This document shows positions 33,413 to 41,736 of a stretch of DNA of 64,000 bases, one piece after another. The position numbers and the translations under genes were made by a program. Below the pieces are notes generated by a model that was given only the letters and a program-made list of their open reading frames with translations, searched no databases and was not told the origin of the DNA. The stretch is from Candidatus Onthenecus intestinigallinarum (GTDB taxonomy: Bacteria > Bacillota > Clostridia > Christensenellales > Aristaeellaceae). Where the stretch lies: contig DVFJ01000001.1 in assembly GCA_018713325.1 (NCBI GenBank), positions 1 to 64,000 of the forward strand, written 5' to 3'. The first letter of the stretch is position 1. Every line of letters starts with the position of its first letter.

Positions 33413-34255
33413 ATGAGCAAGAAAAAGATTGGCCGCTTTGTCGGCTATGGGCTGCTGTATATCGGCCTGCTGCTCTTCGGCTTTGTGGCGGTCATGCCCT
33501 TCATCTGGATGGTCCGCTCCTCGTTCATGGAGATCAAGCAGATCTTCATCATGCCGCCGCAATGGATCCCCGACCCCTTCACGCTGGACAACTACGTGCA
33601 GGTCTTCACCAAGACTGACATTCCCAAGTACTTTGGCAACACCGTGTTCGTGGTCGTGACCAACCTGATTGGCGTGCTGCTCACCAGCAGCATGGCGGCC
33701 TATGCCTTCTCCCGCCTGCGCTGGAAGGGTCGCGACCTGATCTTCGCCGGCCTGCTCAGCTCCATGATGCTGCCCAGCGCCGTCACGCTGATTCCCGTGT
33801 ACATCGGCTGGAGCCGGCTGGGCTTTGTGGACACCTACGGTCCGCTGGTCATCCCCGCCTTCCTCGGCGGCGGCGCGTACAACATCTTCCTCATGCGCCA
33901 GTTCTTCATGACGATTCCGCGCGAGCTGGACGAGGCCGCCTTCGTCGACGGCGCGTCGCGCCTTCGCATCTACTGGAACATCGACATCCCGCTGGCCAAG
34001 TCGGCCATGATCGTCGTCGGGCTGTTCTGCTTCATGGGCACGTGGAACGACTTCTTCAACCCGCTGATCTACCTGAACACCATGGAGAAGTACACCGTCG
34101 CCGTGGGCCTGCAGAGCCTGGTGGGCAAGTACACCTCCAAGTGGAACCTGGTCATGGCGGCCTCCGTCGTCGTGACAATGCCCTGCGTGCTGGCTTTCCT
34201 CATTGGCCAGAAGCACATCATCGGCGGCATTGCGATCACCGGCATCAAGGGCTGA
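33413..34255 (+). CDS. Sugar ABC transporter permease (MalG-like)
   Basis: A 280-residue permease. MPFIWMVRSSFMEIKQIFIMPPQWIPDPFTLDNYVQVF after helix 1, the EAA loop EAAFVDGASRLRIYWNIDIPL, and the C terminus GQKHIIGGIAITGIKG are typical of MalG partners. GGGGGG lies upstream of the ATG, which is two bases past the stop of the other permease. No ATPase gene is present in the locus; a shared MsmK-type ATPase elsewhere is expected. Confidence 0.94.
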   Translation: MSKKKIGRFVGYGLLYIGLLLFGFVAVMPFIWMVRSSFMEIKQIFIMPPQWIPDPFTLDNYVQVFTKTDIPKYFGNTVFVVVTNLIGVLLTSSMAAYAFSRLRWKGRDLIFAGLLSSMMLPSAVTLIPVYIGWSRLGFVDTYGPLVIPAFLGGGAYNIFLMRQFFMTIPRELDEAAFVDGASRLRIYWNIDIPLAKSAMIVVGLFCFMGTWNDFFNPLIYLNTMEKYTVAVGLQSLVGKYTSKWNLVMAASVVVTMPCVLAFLIGQKHIIGGIAITGIKG

Positions 34256-34279
34256 CTCCTTCTTCTGTTTCCCCCAAAA

Positions 34280-34317
34280 CGAGAAACCCTTCCGCAAGGA
34301 AGGGCTTTTCGTTTTTT
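34280..34317. terminator. Terminator between transporter and glycyl radical genes
   Basis: CCCTTCC-GCAA-GGAAGGG extended by A/T pairs and followed by TTTTCGTTTTTT, between convergent transcripts. Confidence 0.88.
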
Positions 34318-34322
34318 GTGCT

Positions 34323-35174
34323 TTATAGCACCCGTACCGGCACGCCGGCCCGTTCAAAGACGTCCAGATGCGTCTGCACGGGCTGCGCCGTGTCGAACTC
34401 GGGCCGGTAGGCCATGCCCGCCATCTCGTACTTGGCGCCCGCCGTCTGGTGATAGGGCAGCAGCTCCACGCGCACCAGGCGCGCCGCGCCGCGCGCCAGC
34501 TCCGCCACGGCCGCAAGGTGCGATTCGCAGTCGTTGACGCCCGGGATGAGCGGCACGCGCAGGATGAAGGGCGTGTCGCCCGCGGCGAGCATGCGGGCGT
34601 GGCGCAGGATGGGCGCGTTGTCCACGCCGGTGAAGTGGCGGTGCCGCTCGGGGTCGGTCAGCTTCACGTCCAGCATGACGAGCGAGAACGCGCGCATGGC
34701 CTCCTCAAACACCGCGTCGGACGCATAGCCGGACGTCTCCACCGCCGTGTGCACGCCCGGAAGGCGCGCCAGCGTCTCGCGCACGAACGGCCACTGCATC
34801 AGCGGCTCGCCGCCGGAGAACGTGACGCCCCCGCCGCTTTGCGCGTACAGGTCCCTGTCGCGCAGCAGGCGCGCGGCCAGCGCCTCGCTCGTCCAGCGCT
34901 TGCCGGCCAGCCGGCGCAGGCCCAGCGGACAGTGGGAAATGCACGCGCCGCAGGCGTCGCAGGGCGCGTCGGGGTGCGGACAGGCCGCGCGGCATGCGCC
35001 GCAGTGCGTGCACGAGGCCGTGCTGACCATCAACTGCGGCCTGGGCGAGAGCCCCTCGGGGTTATGGCACCACTGGCAGCGCAGCGGGCAGCCCTTCATG
35101 AACACCGTCGTGCGCACGCCCGGGCCGTCGTAGACGGCGAATTCCTTGATGTCAAAGACGGTTCCCTGCTCCAT
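34323..35174 (-). CDS. Glycyl-radical enzyme activating enzyme (radical SAM)
   Basis: A 283-residue activase that uses S-adenosylmethionine and a [4Fe-4S] cluster to place the radical on its partner. The radical-SAM motif is Cys29-x3-Cys33-x2-Cys36 (GCPLRCQWCHNPEG). A ferredoxin-like insert carries two more cluster sites: Cys55/58/61/65 and Cys72/75/78/82. Activases with this insert serve glycerol/choline/hydroxyproline-type dehydratases and decarboxylases, whereas the pyruvate formate-lyase activase lacks it. SGGEPLMQ is the GGE motif. The ATG is eight bases from GAGG; a GTG nine bases earlier overlaps that site. It starts ten bases after the partner gene. Confidence 0.94.
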   Translation of the reverse strand: MEQGTVFDIKEFAVYDGPGVRTTVFMKGCPLRCQWCHNPEGLSPRPQLMVSTASCTHCGACRAACPHPDAPCDACGACISHCPLGLRRLAGKRWTSEALAARLLRDRDLYAQSGGGVTFSGGEPLMQWPFVRETLARLPGVHTAVETSGYASDAVFEEAMRAFSLVMLDVKLTDPERHRHFTGVDNAPILRHARMLAAGDTPFILRVPLIPGVNDCESHLAAVAELARGAARLVRVELLPYHQTAGAKYEMAGMAYRPEFDTAQPVQTHLDVFERAGVPVRVL

Positions 35175-35184
35175 CACGCGCACC

Positions 35185-37206
35185 TCACACGTTCAGGTTC
35201 ACGCGGCGGATGATGTGATCCTGGTAGCACTTGTCCAGCTCGACAAAGTAGCCGCTCCAGCCCCACACGCGCACGATCAGGTTGCGGTGCAACTCCGGGT
35301 GGCGCTGCGCGTCCAGCAGCTGGTCGCGGTTGACCGTGTTGAGCTGGATCTGGTGTCCGCCGCGCAGCACGAACAGGCGCACCAACTGCGCGACCTTCTC
35401 GATGGCCTCGTCGTTTTTGAACACCGTGTCGGAGAACTCGATCGTCAGCGGGCCGCCGTTCATCGCGCGCACGAGGTCCGGCTTGGTGAACGAGCGGATC
35501 AGCGACACCGGGCCGTCCAGGCGCACGTTGAGCGAGGGCGCATAGTTGGCCGGCAGCGGCACGCCCGCCTCGCGGCCGTCGGCCGTCGCGCCCAGCGCCT
35601 GCGCGTGGCGGATGTAGAACATGGCCGAGCCCGTGCCGGCGCGCACGCAGCCGCCGCGCTCATTGCGCAGGCCCTCGACCGCGCGGGAGAACATGTCCAG
35701 CAGCCGCACGGCGTAGCCGTCGGCCGCGTCGTCGTCGTTGCCCATCTTGGGGCAGTCGAACTGCAGGCGGTGGCGCAGCTCGCCTTCGCCCTGGAAGTTG
35801 TCGTCCATGGCGCGCAGCAGCTCCTCGGGCGACAGCCCCTCCTCAAACACCGTGCGCTGCACGGCGGCGAGCATGTCCGCTGCGGGCGCCAGGCCCGTGC
35901 CGTGCAGGCCATAGTTGTTGTAGCGGCAGCCCAGGGAGATGTCGCGCTGCGACTCCAGGCAGCCCTCGAAGAAGAGCGACATGTAGGGCGAGGGGATGAC
36001 GTACAGGTCCTTCAGACCCGCGAGCGTGGCGCGCACGTCCGCAAAGATGCGCCGCTCCACGTCCTGCAACAGGTCCTCTACACTCGAGGCCGTGCGCAGA
36101 CCCGCGCGCACCGCCGCATCCACCACCCCTGCGAACGAGAGCGCGCCGATGTTGGGGATGTCCATGCCCCGGCCGGGGATGATGAACTCCCAGCAGGCCG
36201 CCATGGCGTAGTTGCGCGCGTCCCGCTCCTCGTAGCCCAGGCGCATCAGCCCTGAAATGGCCACGTCGTCGTTCTCGTACTGCGGGAAGCCCAGGCCCAG
36301 CTTGGTCAGCTGCGTGCCCAGCTCATAGACGGACAGCGGCGTCTCGCGACTCACGCGCAGGTTGATCTTCGGGTCGATCAGGCGCAGGTCCGCGCTCGCG
36401 CGCAGGCACATCTCCGAGAGCAGGTTGTACCCGTCCGCGCCGTCGGGCGTCATGCCGCCCAGCACGACGCTCTGGCCGTTGTCGCCCTGCTGCATGCCGG
36501 GATAGAGGTCGCTGTCGCGGTTACAGGCGAGGAAGAACGCCTCGATCAGCTCGAACGCCTCGTCCTGCGTGAGCGTTCCGGCGTCCAGGTCGCGGCGCAG
36601 GTAGGGCATGAGCGTCTGGTCCAGGCGGCCCAGCGTGTTGTGGTAGTCGCCCTCGCACCACATCGCGAAGTGCAGGATGCGCAGGCTCTGCAACGCCTCG
36701 CGCAGCGTGCGCGCGCCGTGGGCCGGCACGCGCGCCAGCACCTGCGCCAGCGCCTCGTCGCCCGCGGCCAGCGCCGCCTCGCGGTAGCGGCGCGCAAGGT
36801 CCAGCACCGCGTCGATGCTCTCGCGCATCGCGGCGTGGTAGGGGCTGTCCGTCAGCTGCGCCCGCAGCGCGAGCAGGCCGCCGGCAATGACGGACGCGTA
36901 GTCCGGCGAGAGGTTGCACACGTTGCCCCGCTCGTGGATGAAATGCGCCGCGGTGATGCGCGCCCACTCCTCGTCGCCATAGATGCCGGGCAGCGCGGGC
37001 ACGGTGCGGGTGCAGGCGATCAGCTCGCCCGGCAGAAGCACCGGCCGCTCCAGCGAGAGCGCCAGCGACAGCCGCCGCGCCGTGCGCGCGTAGTCGGGCA
37101 TGTCCGCCGCGCGGTAGGGGGCGGGGTCGACCTGCAGGTCCTGTCTGAAGGCGTGATGTCTGCGCGCCCATTGATATTCCCGGAGGATGCGGATTCGTTC
37201 CGTCAT
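35185..37206 (-). CDS. Glycyl radical enzyme of unknown substrate (pyruvate formate-lyase family)
   Basis: A 673-residue enzyme, shorter than PFL or the diol dehydratases (about 750-850). Family marks: YHNTLGRLDQTLMPYLRRDL, then the thiyl site AACWEFIIPGRG with Cys338 and Glu340, i.e. the C-x-E pattern of dehydratases and C-N/C-O lyases and not the Cys-Cys of PFL. The glycyl loop is RVWGWSGYF with Gly649, where most members have RVxGYSA. The changed loop and length mark it as outside the groups I know. AAAGGA precedes the ATG. Its activase follows after ten bases. Placed beside GH127 and a sugar transporter, it may act on a sugar or sugar acid; that is inference. Confidence 0.9.
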   Translation of the reverse strand: MTERIRILREYQWARRHHAFRQDLQVDPAPYRAADMPDYARTARRLSLALSLERPVLLPGELIACTRTVPALPGIYGDEEWARITAAHFIHERGNVCNLSPDYASVIAGGLLALRAQLTDSPYHAAMRESIDAVLDLARRYREAALAAGDEALAQVLARVPAHGARTLREALQSLRILHFAMWCEGDYHNTLGRLDQTLMPYLRRDLDAGTLTQDEAFELIEAFFLACNRDSDLYPGMQQGDNGQSVVLGGMTPDGADGYNLLSEMCLRASADLRLIDPKINLRVSRETPLSVYELGTQLTKLGLGFPQYENDDVAISGLMRLGYEERDARNYAMAACWEFIIPGRGMDIPNIGALSFAGVVDAAVRAGLRTASSVEDLLQDVERRIFADVRATLAGLKDLYVIPSPYMSLFFEGCLESQRDISLGCRYNNYGLHGTGLAPAADMLAAVQRTVFEEGLSPEELLRAMDDNFQGEGELRHRLQFDCPKMGNDDDAADGYAVRLLDMFSRAVEGLRNERGGCVRAGTGSAMFYIRHAQALGATADGREAGVPLPANYAPSLNVRLDGPVSLIRSFTKPDLVRAMNGGPLTIEFSDTVFKNDEAIEKVAQLVRLFVLRGGHQIQLNTVNRDQLLDAQRHPELHRNLIVRVWGWSGYFVELDKCYQDHIIRRVNLNV

Positions 37207-37251
37207 GCGTCATGCTTCCTTTCGGATGAGATGCGATATATTCCTGAGCTT

Positions 37252-37257
37252 ATTATA
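37252..37257 (-). promoter_or_regulatory. -10 element of the glycyl radical operon
   Basis: TATAAT on the minus strand, about 46 bases before the start codon; the -35 region is poor, again suggesting activation. Confidence 0.6.
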
Positions 37258-37290
37258 AGGGATGCATGCGCACCGGGAAAGCAAAAAGCG

Positions 37291-37359
37291 GCGCCTAAAT
37301 GGACAAAATTTATCCTCAGAATCGGAAAAATGGCTTCCAAACGCGCCCAGAATGGACAA
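37291..37359 (-). repeat. Direct repeats upstream of the glycyl radical promoter
   Basis: On the minus strand TTGTCCATTTAGGCGC (37306-37291) and TTGTCCATTCTGGGCGC (37359-37343) are direct repeats 53 bases apart, close to five helical turns. The proximal copy extends to TTTTGTCCA, shared with site 1 (TTTTGTCCAC) before GH127. They lie upstream of the -10 element at the distance expected for activator sites. Confidence 0.6.
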
Positions 37360-37415
37360 GACCCGCCCGACGCGGCGCAGGCCGCGGGGGCGGGTCGGGA
37401 AGACAAAACGGGATG

Positions 37416-38741
37416 TCACTTGCCGGCGACGGAGAGCTTTCCGGCCCAGACGGACGTGCCGCCCACGCCGCCGGGGTAGAGCTTGAGGTCGTCCGCGACG
37501 GCGCGCACGCCCTTGAGCAGGTCGTAGAAGTTGCCCGCGACGGTGATCTGCTCCACGGGCTGCGCGGGCTTGCCATCCCGCACGAGGAAGCCCTTGGACA
37601 GCAGCGAGAAGTCGCCCGAGAGCGGATTGGCGCCCGCGTGCAGGCCGCTGACGTCGGTGATGACCAGGCCCTCGCCCATCTGCGCCATGAGCGCCTCGAG
37701 CGACAGCTCGCCGGGGCGGAAGAAGAAGTTGGTCGGGCTCACGCGCACGGGCGCGCTGTAGCCGGCGCGGGAGGCGTTGCCGGTGGAGGCCACGCCGTCC
37801 TTGCGCGCGGTGGAGCGGTTGTGCAGCAGCGTCTTGAGCACGCCGCCCTCCACGACGGGCTTGGCATACGTGGCCACGCCCTCGGCGTCAAAGGCGCAGG
37901 TGGCGGGGCCGCCGGGCAGCAGCGGATCGTCGACGATCGTGACGCAGGGCGCGGCGATCGTCTCGCCCACGCGGCCGGCGAGCAACGAGAGACGGCGCTG
38001 GGCGTTCTCAGCGGAGAAGATGCCGGCGAATGTCTCCAGCAGGTCGGCCATCGCCTCGCGGCGGAAGATCACGTCGTACTCGCCGCTGGGCACAGGGGCC
38101 GCGTCGAGCATGAAGCGCGCGGTCTGCACGGCGCGGCGGGCGACGTCGGCGGTATCCAGCGCGGCGGGTTCGGCGCTCCAGTCGAACGCGAAGCCGTCGG
38201 CCGTGCGCTCGCCGCGGCGGGCGACGAGGCTGGCCATGGCAAAGGCGGCGCCGTCCTCGTGGCGCAGGTTCAGGCCGTAGGTGTTGACGATGCGAAGCAG
38301 GCCCGAGGTCAGCTGCGTCATGCTGTCGTCGACCTGCAGGCCCTCGCCCTGCATCTGGCGCTCCATGTCCATGGCCTGGGCGATGAGCGCCTGCGGGTCG
38401 GCTTTGACGGCATGCTGCTCCACCTTTGCATAGGCGGGGCTGCCAGGGAAGATGTCCTGCGCCTCGGGCGCGTCGATGAGCGCGGCCGTCTCCCGCACGC
38501 CCTGCACAAGCAGGTCGACGGCGGCCTCGTCCAGCGCCTCGGTGGACGCATAGCCCATGCGCCCGCCGCACACGCCGCGCAGCGAGAGCCCCGCGCGGGT
38601 GGACACGGTGTAATCCTCGATCTTCTGATCGCGCACGCGCACGCGCAGCGAGTCGCCGGAGGCGTAATAGACCTCCGCGTGCTCGATGCCCTCGGCCTTT
38701 GCGCGCGCAAACAATGCGCTGACAAATGCGTCGAATTCCAT
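37416..38741 (-). CDS. pmbA: PmbA/TldE-type metalloprotease subunit
   Basis: A 441-residue TldD/PmbA-family protein, the subunit without the zinc motif. VRVRDQKIEDYTVSTRAGLSLRG, MGYASTEALDEAA and the C-terminal GVGGTSVWAGKLSVAGK are typical. In E. coli TldD and TldE (PmbA) form a heterodimeric protease that degrades unfolded peptides and matures microcin B17. Here the two genes are neighbours with tldD first, 59 bases apart. AAGGAGAT lies before the ATG; an upstream in-frame start 144 bases earlier is unsupported. Confidence 0.92.
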   Translation of the reverse strand: MEFDAFVSALFARAKAEGIEHAEVYYASGDSLRVRVRDQKIEDYTVSTRAGLSLRGVCGGRMGYASTEALDEAAVDLLVQGVRETAALIDAPEAQDIFPGSPAYAKVEQHAVKADPQALIAQAMDMERQMQGEGLQVDDSMTQLTSGLLRIVNTYGLNLRHEDGAAFAMASLVARRGERTADGFAFDWSAEPAALDTADVARRAVQTARFMLDAAPVPSGEYDVIFRREAMADLLETFAGIFSAENAQRRLSLLAGRVGETIAAPCVTIVDDPLLPGGPATCAFDAEGVATYAKPVVEGGVLKTLLHNRSTARKDGVASTGNASRAGYSAPVRVSPTNFFFRPGELSLEALMAQMGEGLVITDVSGLHAGANPLSGDFSLLSKGFLVRDGKPAQPVEQITVAGNFYDLLKGVRAVADDLKLYPGGVGGTSVWAGKLSVAGK

Positions 38742-38800
38742 ACGATCTCCTTCCCGGGCCTGCGCGCCGGGCGCGCCGCGGCCCTGTGAAACGCGGGGCG

Positions 38801-40183
38801 TCACTTGCCGCCCACGGTGATGCTCGACACGCGGATCATCGGCTGGCCGACGTTGACCGGCACGCTGCCGCTGATGGAGCCGCACATGCCCTGCTCCATG
38901 GTCATCTCGCGGCCGACGCGGTCGATCTTCATGAGCACCTCGCCGCCGCGGCCGATGAGCGACGCGCCGCGCACCGGGCTGTCGATCTGTCCGCCGCGCA
39001 CGAGGTAGCCCTCCTCGACGGCGAAGTTGAACTCGCCCGTCGCCGGGTTGACCGAGCCGCCGCCCATACGCCGCGCGTACAGGCCGTCGCCCATCGTGGC
39101 GATCATCTCGGCCTCGTCGTCTGTGCCGGCGGCGATGTACGTGTTGCGCATGCGCGAGGTGGGCGCAAACGCATAGGACTGCCGGCGGCCCGAGCCCGTG
39201 GGCGCCATGCCCATGCGCAGCCCGCCAAGGCGGTCGATCATGTAGTTTTTGAGGATGCCGTTCTCGATCAGCACGAGGCGGTTCGTGGGCATGCCCTCAT
39301 CGTCGATATTGGTCGAGCCCCACTCGCCGGGCAGCGTGCCGTCGTCGATGGCGGTGACGCACGGCGCGGCGATCTGCCGGCCCAGCTTGCCGCAGAACTC
39401 GGACATGTCGCGCGAGACCGACGTGGCCTCCAGCGAATGCCCGCACGCCTCGTGGAAGATGACGCCGCCGAAGCCGCCGTCGATCACAACGGGCATCACC
39501 CCGGCGGGGCAGGCGGGCGCGTGCAGCATGGCGACGGCGGTCTTCGCCGCCTCGCGGCCGATCTGCTCGGGGTCCACGCGCTGGTCGAACAGCTCAAAGC
39601 CCATCATCGCGCCGGGCGCGCGCGTGCCGCTCTGGTTTTCCGTGCCGTTGGAGGCGACTGCCGACACGCGCACGCGCGTGTACACGCGCCGGTCGCGCAC
39701 GAGCAGGCCTTCGCTGTTGGCGATGGTCACGCGCTGGTCGCTGTCCGAATAGCTGACGATGGCCTGCGCGATCTCCGGCGAATAGGACTTGGCCGCGCTG
39801 TAGATCTCGCGCGCCTTTTGCGCCTTGCGCGCGCTGTGCACGGAGGCGGGCAGCTGCGCGATGGGATGCAGGTTGGCGGGAATGCGCTCGCCGAGCACGA
39901 CGTCCAGCGCGCCGGATCTCGCATCCGTCACGGCCGCCGCCGCGCGCTCGGCGCAGGCGAGCAGCTGCGCGCGGTCCGTGCCCGCGGTATAGCAGTAGAT
40001 GCAGCGCAGGCCGTCGAACACGCGCACGCCCGCGCCGCATACGCGCCCGCGGCCGGCGTCCTCGATGGCGCCGTCGCGCAGGGAAAGCGACGTGTTTTCG
40101 CGGTCCTCGACGAAGACCTCCGCAAAGGTGCCGCCGCGCCGCAGCGCGGTGGCGAGCACCTGTTGAAGAAACAGACGATCCAT
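38801..40183 (-). CDS. tldD: TldD metalloprotease subunit
   Basis: A 460-residue TldD. The zinc site is His244-Glu245-x3-His249 (FHEACGHSLEA), with the third ligand Cys in the C-terminal MCGSISGSVPVNVGQP. ENTSLSLRDGAIEDAGRGRVCGAGVRV opens the N-terminal domain. It works with the PmbA protein encoded downstream. GGAGGGA precedes the ATG, and a TTGCAA/TATACT promoter lies 30-60 bases upstream. No RiPP precursor or maturation enzyme was seen nearby, so a housekeeping peptide-degrading role is more likely than toxin maturation. Confidence 0.95.
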   Translation of the reverse strand: MDRLFLQQVLATALRRGGTFAEVFVEDRENTSLSLRDGAIEDAGRGRVCGAGVRVFDGLRCIYCYTAGTDRAQLLACAERAAAAVTDARSGALDVVLGERIPANLHPIAQLPASVHSARKAQKAREIYSAAKSYSPEIAQAIVSYSDSDQRVTIANSEGLLVRDRRVYTRVRVSAVASNGTENQSGTRAPGAMMGFELFDQRVDPEQIGREAAKTAVAMLHAPACPAGVMPVVIDGGFGGVIFHEACGHSLEATSVSRDMSEFCGKLGRQIAAPCVTAIDDGTLPGEWGSTNIDDEGMPTNRLVLIENGILKNYMIDRLGGLRMGMAPTGSGRRQSYAFAPTSRMRNTYIAAGTDDEAEMIATMGDGLYARRMGGGSVNPATGEFNFAVEEGYLVRGGQIDSPVRGASLIGRGGEVLMKIDRVGREMTMEQGMCGSISGSVPVNVGQPMIRVSSITVGGK

Positions 40184-40212
40184 GGTGTCCCTCCCTTGAC
40201 GATCTATCCCCT

Positions 40213-40240
40213 AGTATACCGCGTTTGCGCCGCTTTGCAA
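40213..40240 (-). promoter_or_regulatory. Promoter of tldD-pmbA
   Basis: Minus strand TTGCAA-16 bp-TATACT. Confidence 0.68.
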
Positions 40241-40344
40241 AGGGGCGCGCGGCGGGAAAGATTTTGTCCGGGCGCGCGCGCACGAAGGAAACCGCGCTCC
40301 GGCGTAGAATATTTAGGAGCAAGGAGTTAGGAGAGGTGCGGCTT

Positions 40345-40836
40345 ATGCGCAGGATCACGCGGGATGAGGTATACGGGGTGCTCAGCCGGTACATGGGCGA
40401 GGCGGCCGGGGCGCGCATGGACCTGTGCGACCGGATCGCCATCCTGTTGAGCAACTACTTTTACGACACCATACCCCTGGACGCGCTGTACGACAAGGTG
40501 GAGGAGCAGATCTTCTCCTCGCTGTACGAGATGTCCGGGGGCACGATGACGTTCCGCCAGGCGGACGGGTGCGCGCTGCGCCTGCGCGCGGCGGCCCGCG
40601 CGGAGCTGTGCGAGGACCTGATGGCGCTGGTATTCGCGCGCTTTCCCGTCTGCCGCGCGGCATATTGGGACCTGAACGGCTACGCGATGCGCCACACGTC
40701 CCTGCCCGCGCTCAAGCGGCTGTACCTGGACTTTGGCGAGTACGCCACCGACATGGACCGCGAGCTGATCCGCCGCCTGATCGTGGAGAACTTCGATCGC
40801 GCGCAGTACGAATCGTGGCTCGGCGACGCGGGCTGA
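40345..40836 (+). CDS. Unknown conserved-looking protein
   Basis: A 163-residue soluble protein, mostly helical by composition (LCDRIAILLSNYFYDTIPLDALYDKVEEQIFSSLYEM). No signal peptide, membrane helix or known motif is visible. The ATG is eight bases from GGAGAGG; a GTG nine bases earlier, behind AAGGAG, is an alternative. Codon use matches the neighbours. It lies alone between the divergent tldD and parA and is closed by a hairpin, so neither neighbour helps assign a role. Confidence 0.7.
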   Translation: MRRITRDEVYGVLSRYMGEAAGARMDLCDRIAILLSNYFYDTIPLDALYDKVEEQIFSSLYEMSGGTMTFRQADGCALRLRAAARAELCEDLMALVFARFPVCRAAYWDLNGYAMRHTSLPALKRLYLDFGEYATDMDRELIRRLIVENFDRAQYESWLGDAG

Positions 40837-40841
40837 GCAGT

Positions 40842-40867
40842 CCCCCGCGGCAGGCCGCGGGGGTTTG
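40842..40867 (+). terminator. Terminator before parA
   Basis: CCCCCGCGGC/GCCGCGGGGG with a 2-base loop (likely opened to four) and TTTGT. A short U run, so strength is moderate. Confidence 0.7.
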
Positions 40868-40893
40868 TCGCGCCCGGCACACAAAACCGATTC

Positions 40894-40922
40894 TTGCCCT
40901 GCGGGGCGTTTTTCGGTATAAT
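40894..40922 (+). promoter_or_regulatory. Promoter of parAB
   Basis: TTGCCC-17 bp-TATAAT, 37 bases before the parA start. Confidence 0.78.
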
Positions 40923-40959
40923 AAAGGATACGCACATCAACGACAGATCGGGGAAGCAT

Positions 40960-41736
40960 ATGGGTAAGATCATTGCCATCGCGAATCAGAAGGGCGGCGT
41001 GGGCAAGACGACCACGAGCGTCAACCTCAGCGCCTGTATGGCCGCGCAGGGCCAGCGCGTGCTCGTCGTGGACTCTGACCCGCAGGGCAACGCCAGCAGC
41101 GGACTGGGCGTGCGCGTGAAGGCGGACACCCGCACGGTCTACGAGGTGCTTGCGGGCGCGTGCACGGCCGGGGAGGCGCTCACGGACACGCGGGTCAAAC
41201 GCCTGTCGCTGCTGCCGGCGGACATCCGCCTGGCCGGCGCGGAGCTGGAGCTGACGGGCGCGGAGCAGCGCGAATACGCGCTGCGCGAGGCGCTGGCCTC
41301 CATTCGCGACCGGTTCGATTACGTGTTCATCGACTGCCCGCCCTCCCTGGGCCTGATCACGGTCAACGCCCTGTGCGCTGCCGACAGCGTGCTCGTCCCG
41401 ATTCAGTGCGAATACTACGCGCTGGAGGGCGTCACCTCGCTGATGGGTACGGTCTCGCGCGTGCAAAAGACGCTCAATCGCGGCCTGGAGATTGAGGGCG
41501 TCGTGCTCACGATGCTCGACGCGCGCACCAACCTGGGCCTGCAGGTCGTCTCCCAGGTGAAGAAGCACTTCAAGGGCAAGGTGTTCTCTGCGGTCATTCC
41601 GCGCAACGTGCGCCTGGGCGAGGCGCCCAGCCACGGCTTGCCCATCCATCTGTACGATCCGCGCTCCAGCGGCGCGGAGGCCTATACGGACCTGGCCGTC
41701 GAGCTGGTCCAGCGAAACAAGGGGGCGAAACGATGA
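40960..41736 (+). CDS. parA: ParA/Soj chromosome-partitioning ATPase
   Basis: A 258-residue deviant-Walker ATPase. The Walker A motif [13 protein letters not shown] starts at Lys11, with the signature Lys; [14 protein letters not shown] is Walker A', [12 protein letters not shown] Walker B, and the C-terminal [15 protein letters not shown] the DNA-binding/closing segment. It drives segregation and in Bacillus also controls DnaA, together with ParB bound at parS. The ATG at 40960 fits GGGGAAG; an in-frame ATG 66 bases earlier lies in the promoter. It overlaps parB by four bases. Confidence 0.96.
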   Translation: MGKIIAIANQKGGVGKTTTSVNLSACMAAQGQRVLVVDSDPQGNASSGLGVRVKADTRTVYEVLAGACTAGEALTDTRVKRLSLLPADIRLAGAELELTGAEQREYALREALASIRDRFDYVFIDCPPSLGLITVNALCAADSVLVPIQCEYYALEGVTSLMGTVSRVQKTLNRGLEIEGVVLTMLDARTNLGLQVVSQVKKHFKGKVFSAVIPRNVRLGEAPSHGLPIHLYDPRSSGAEAYTDLAVELVQRNKGAKR

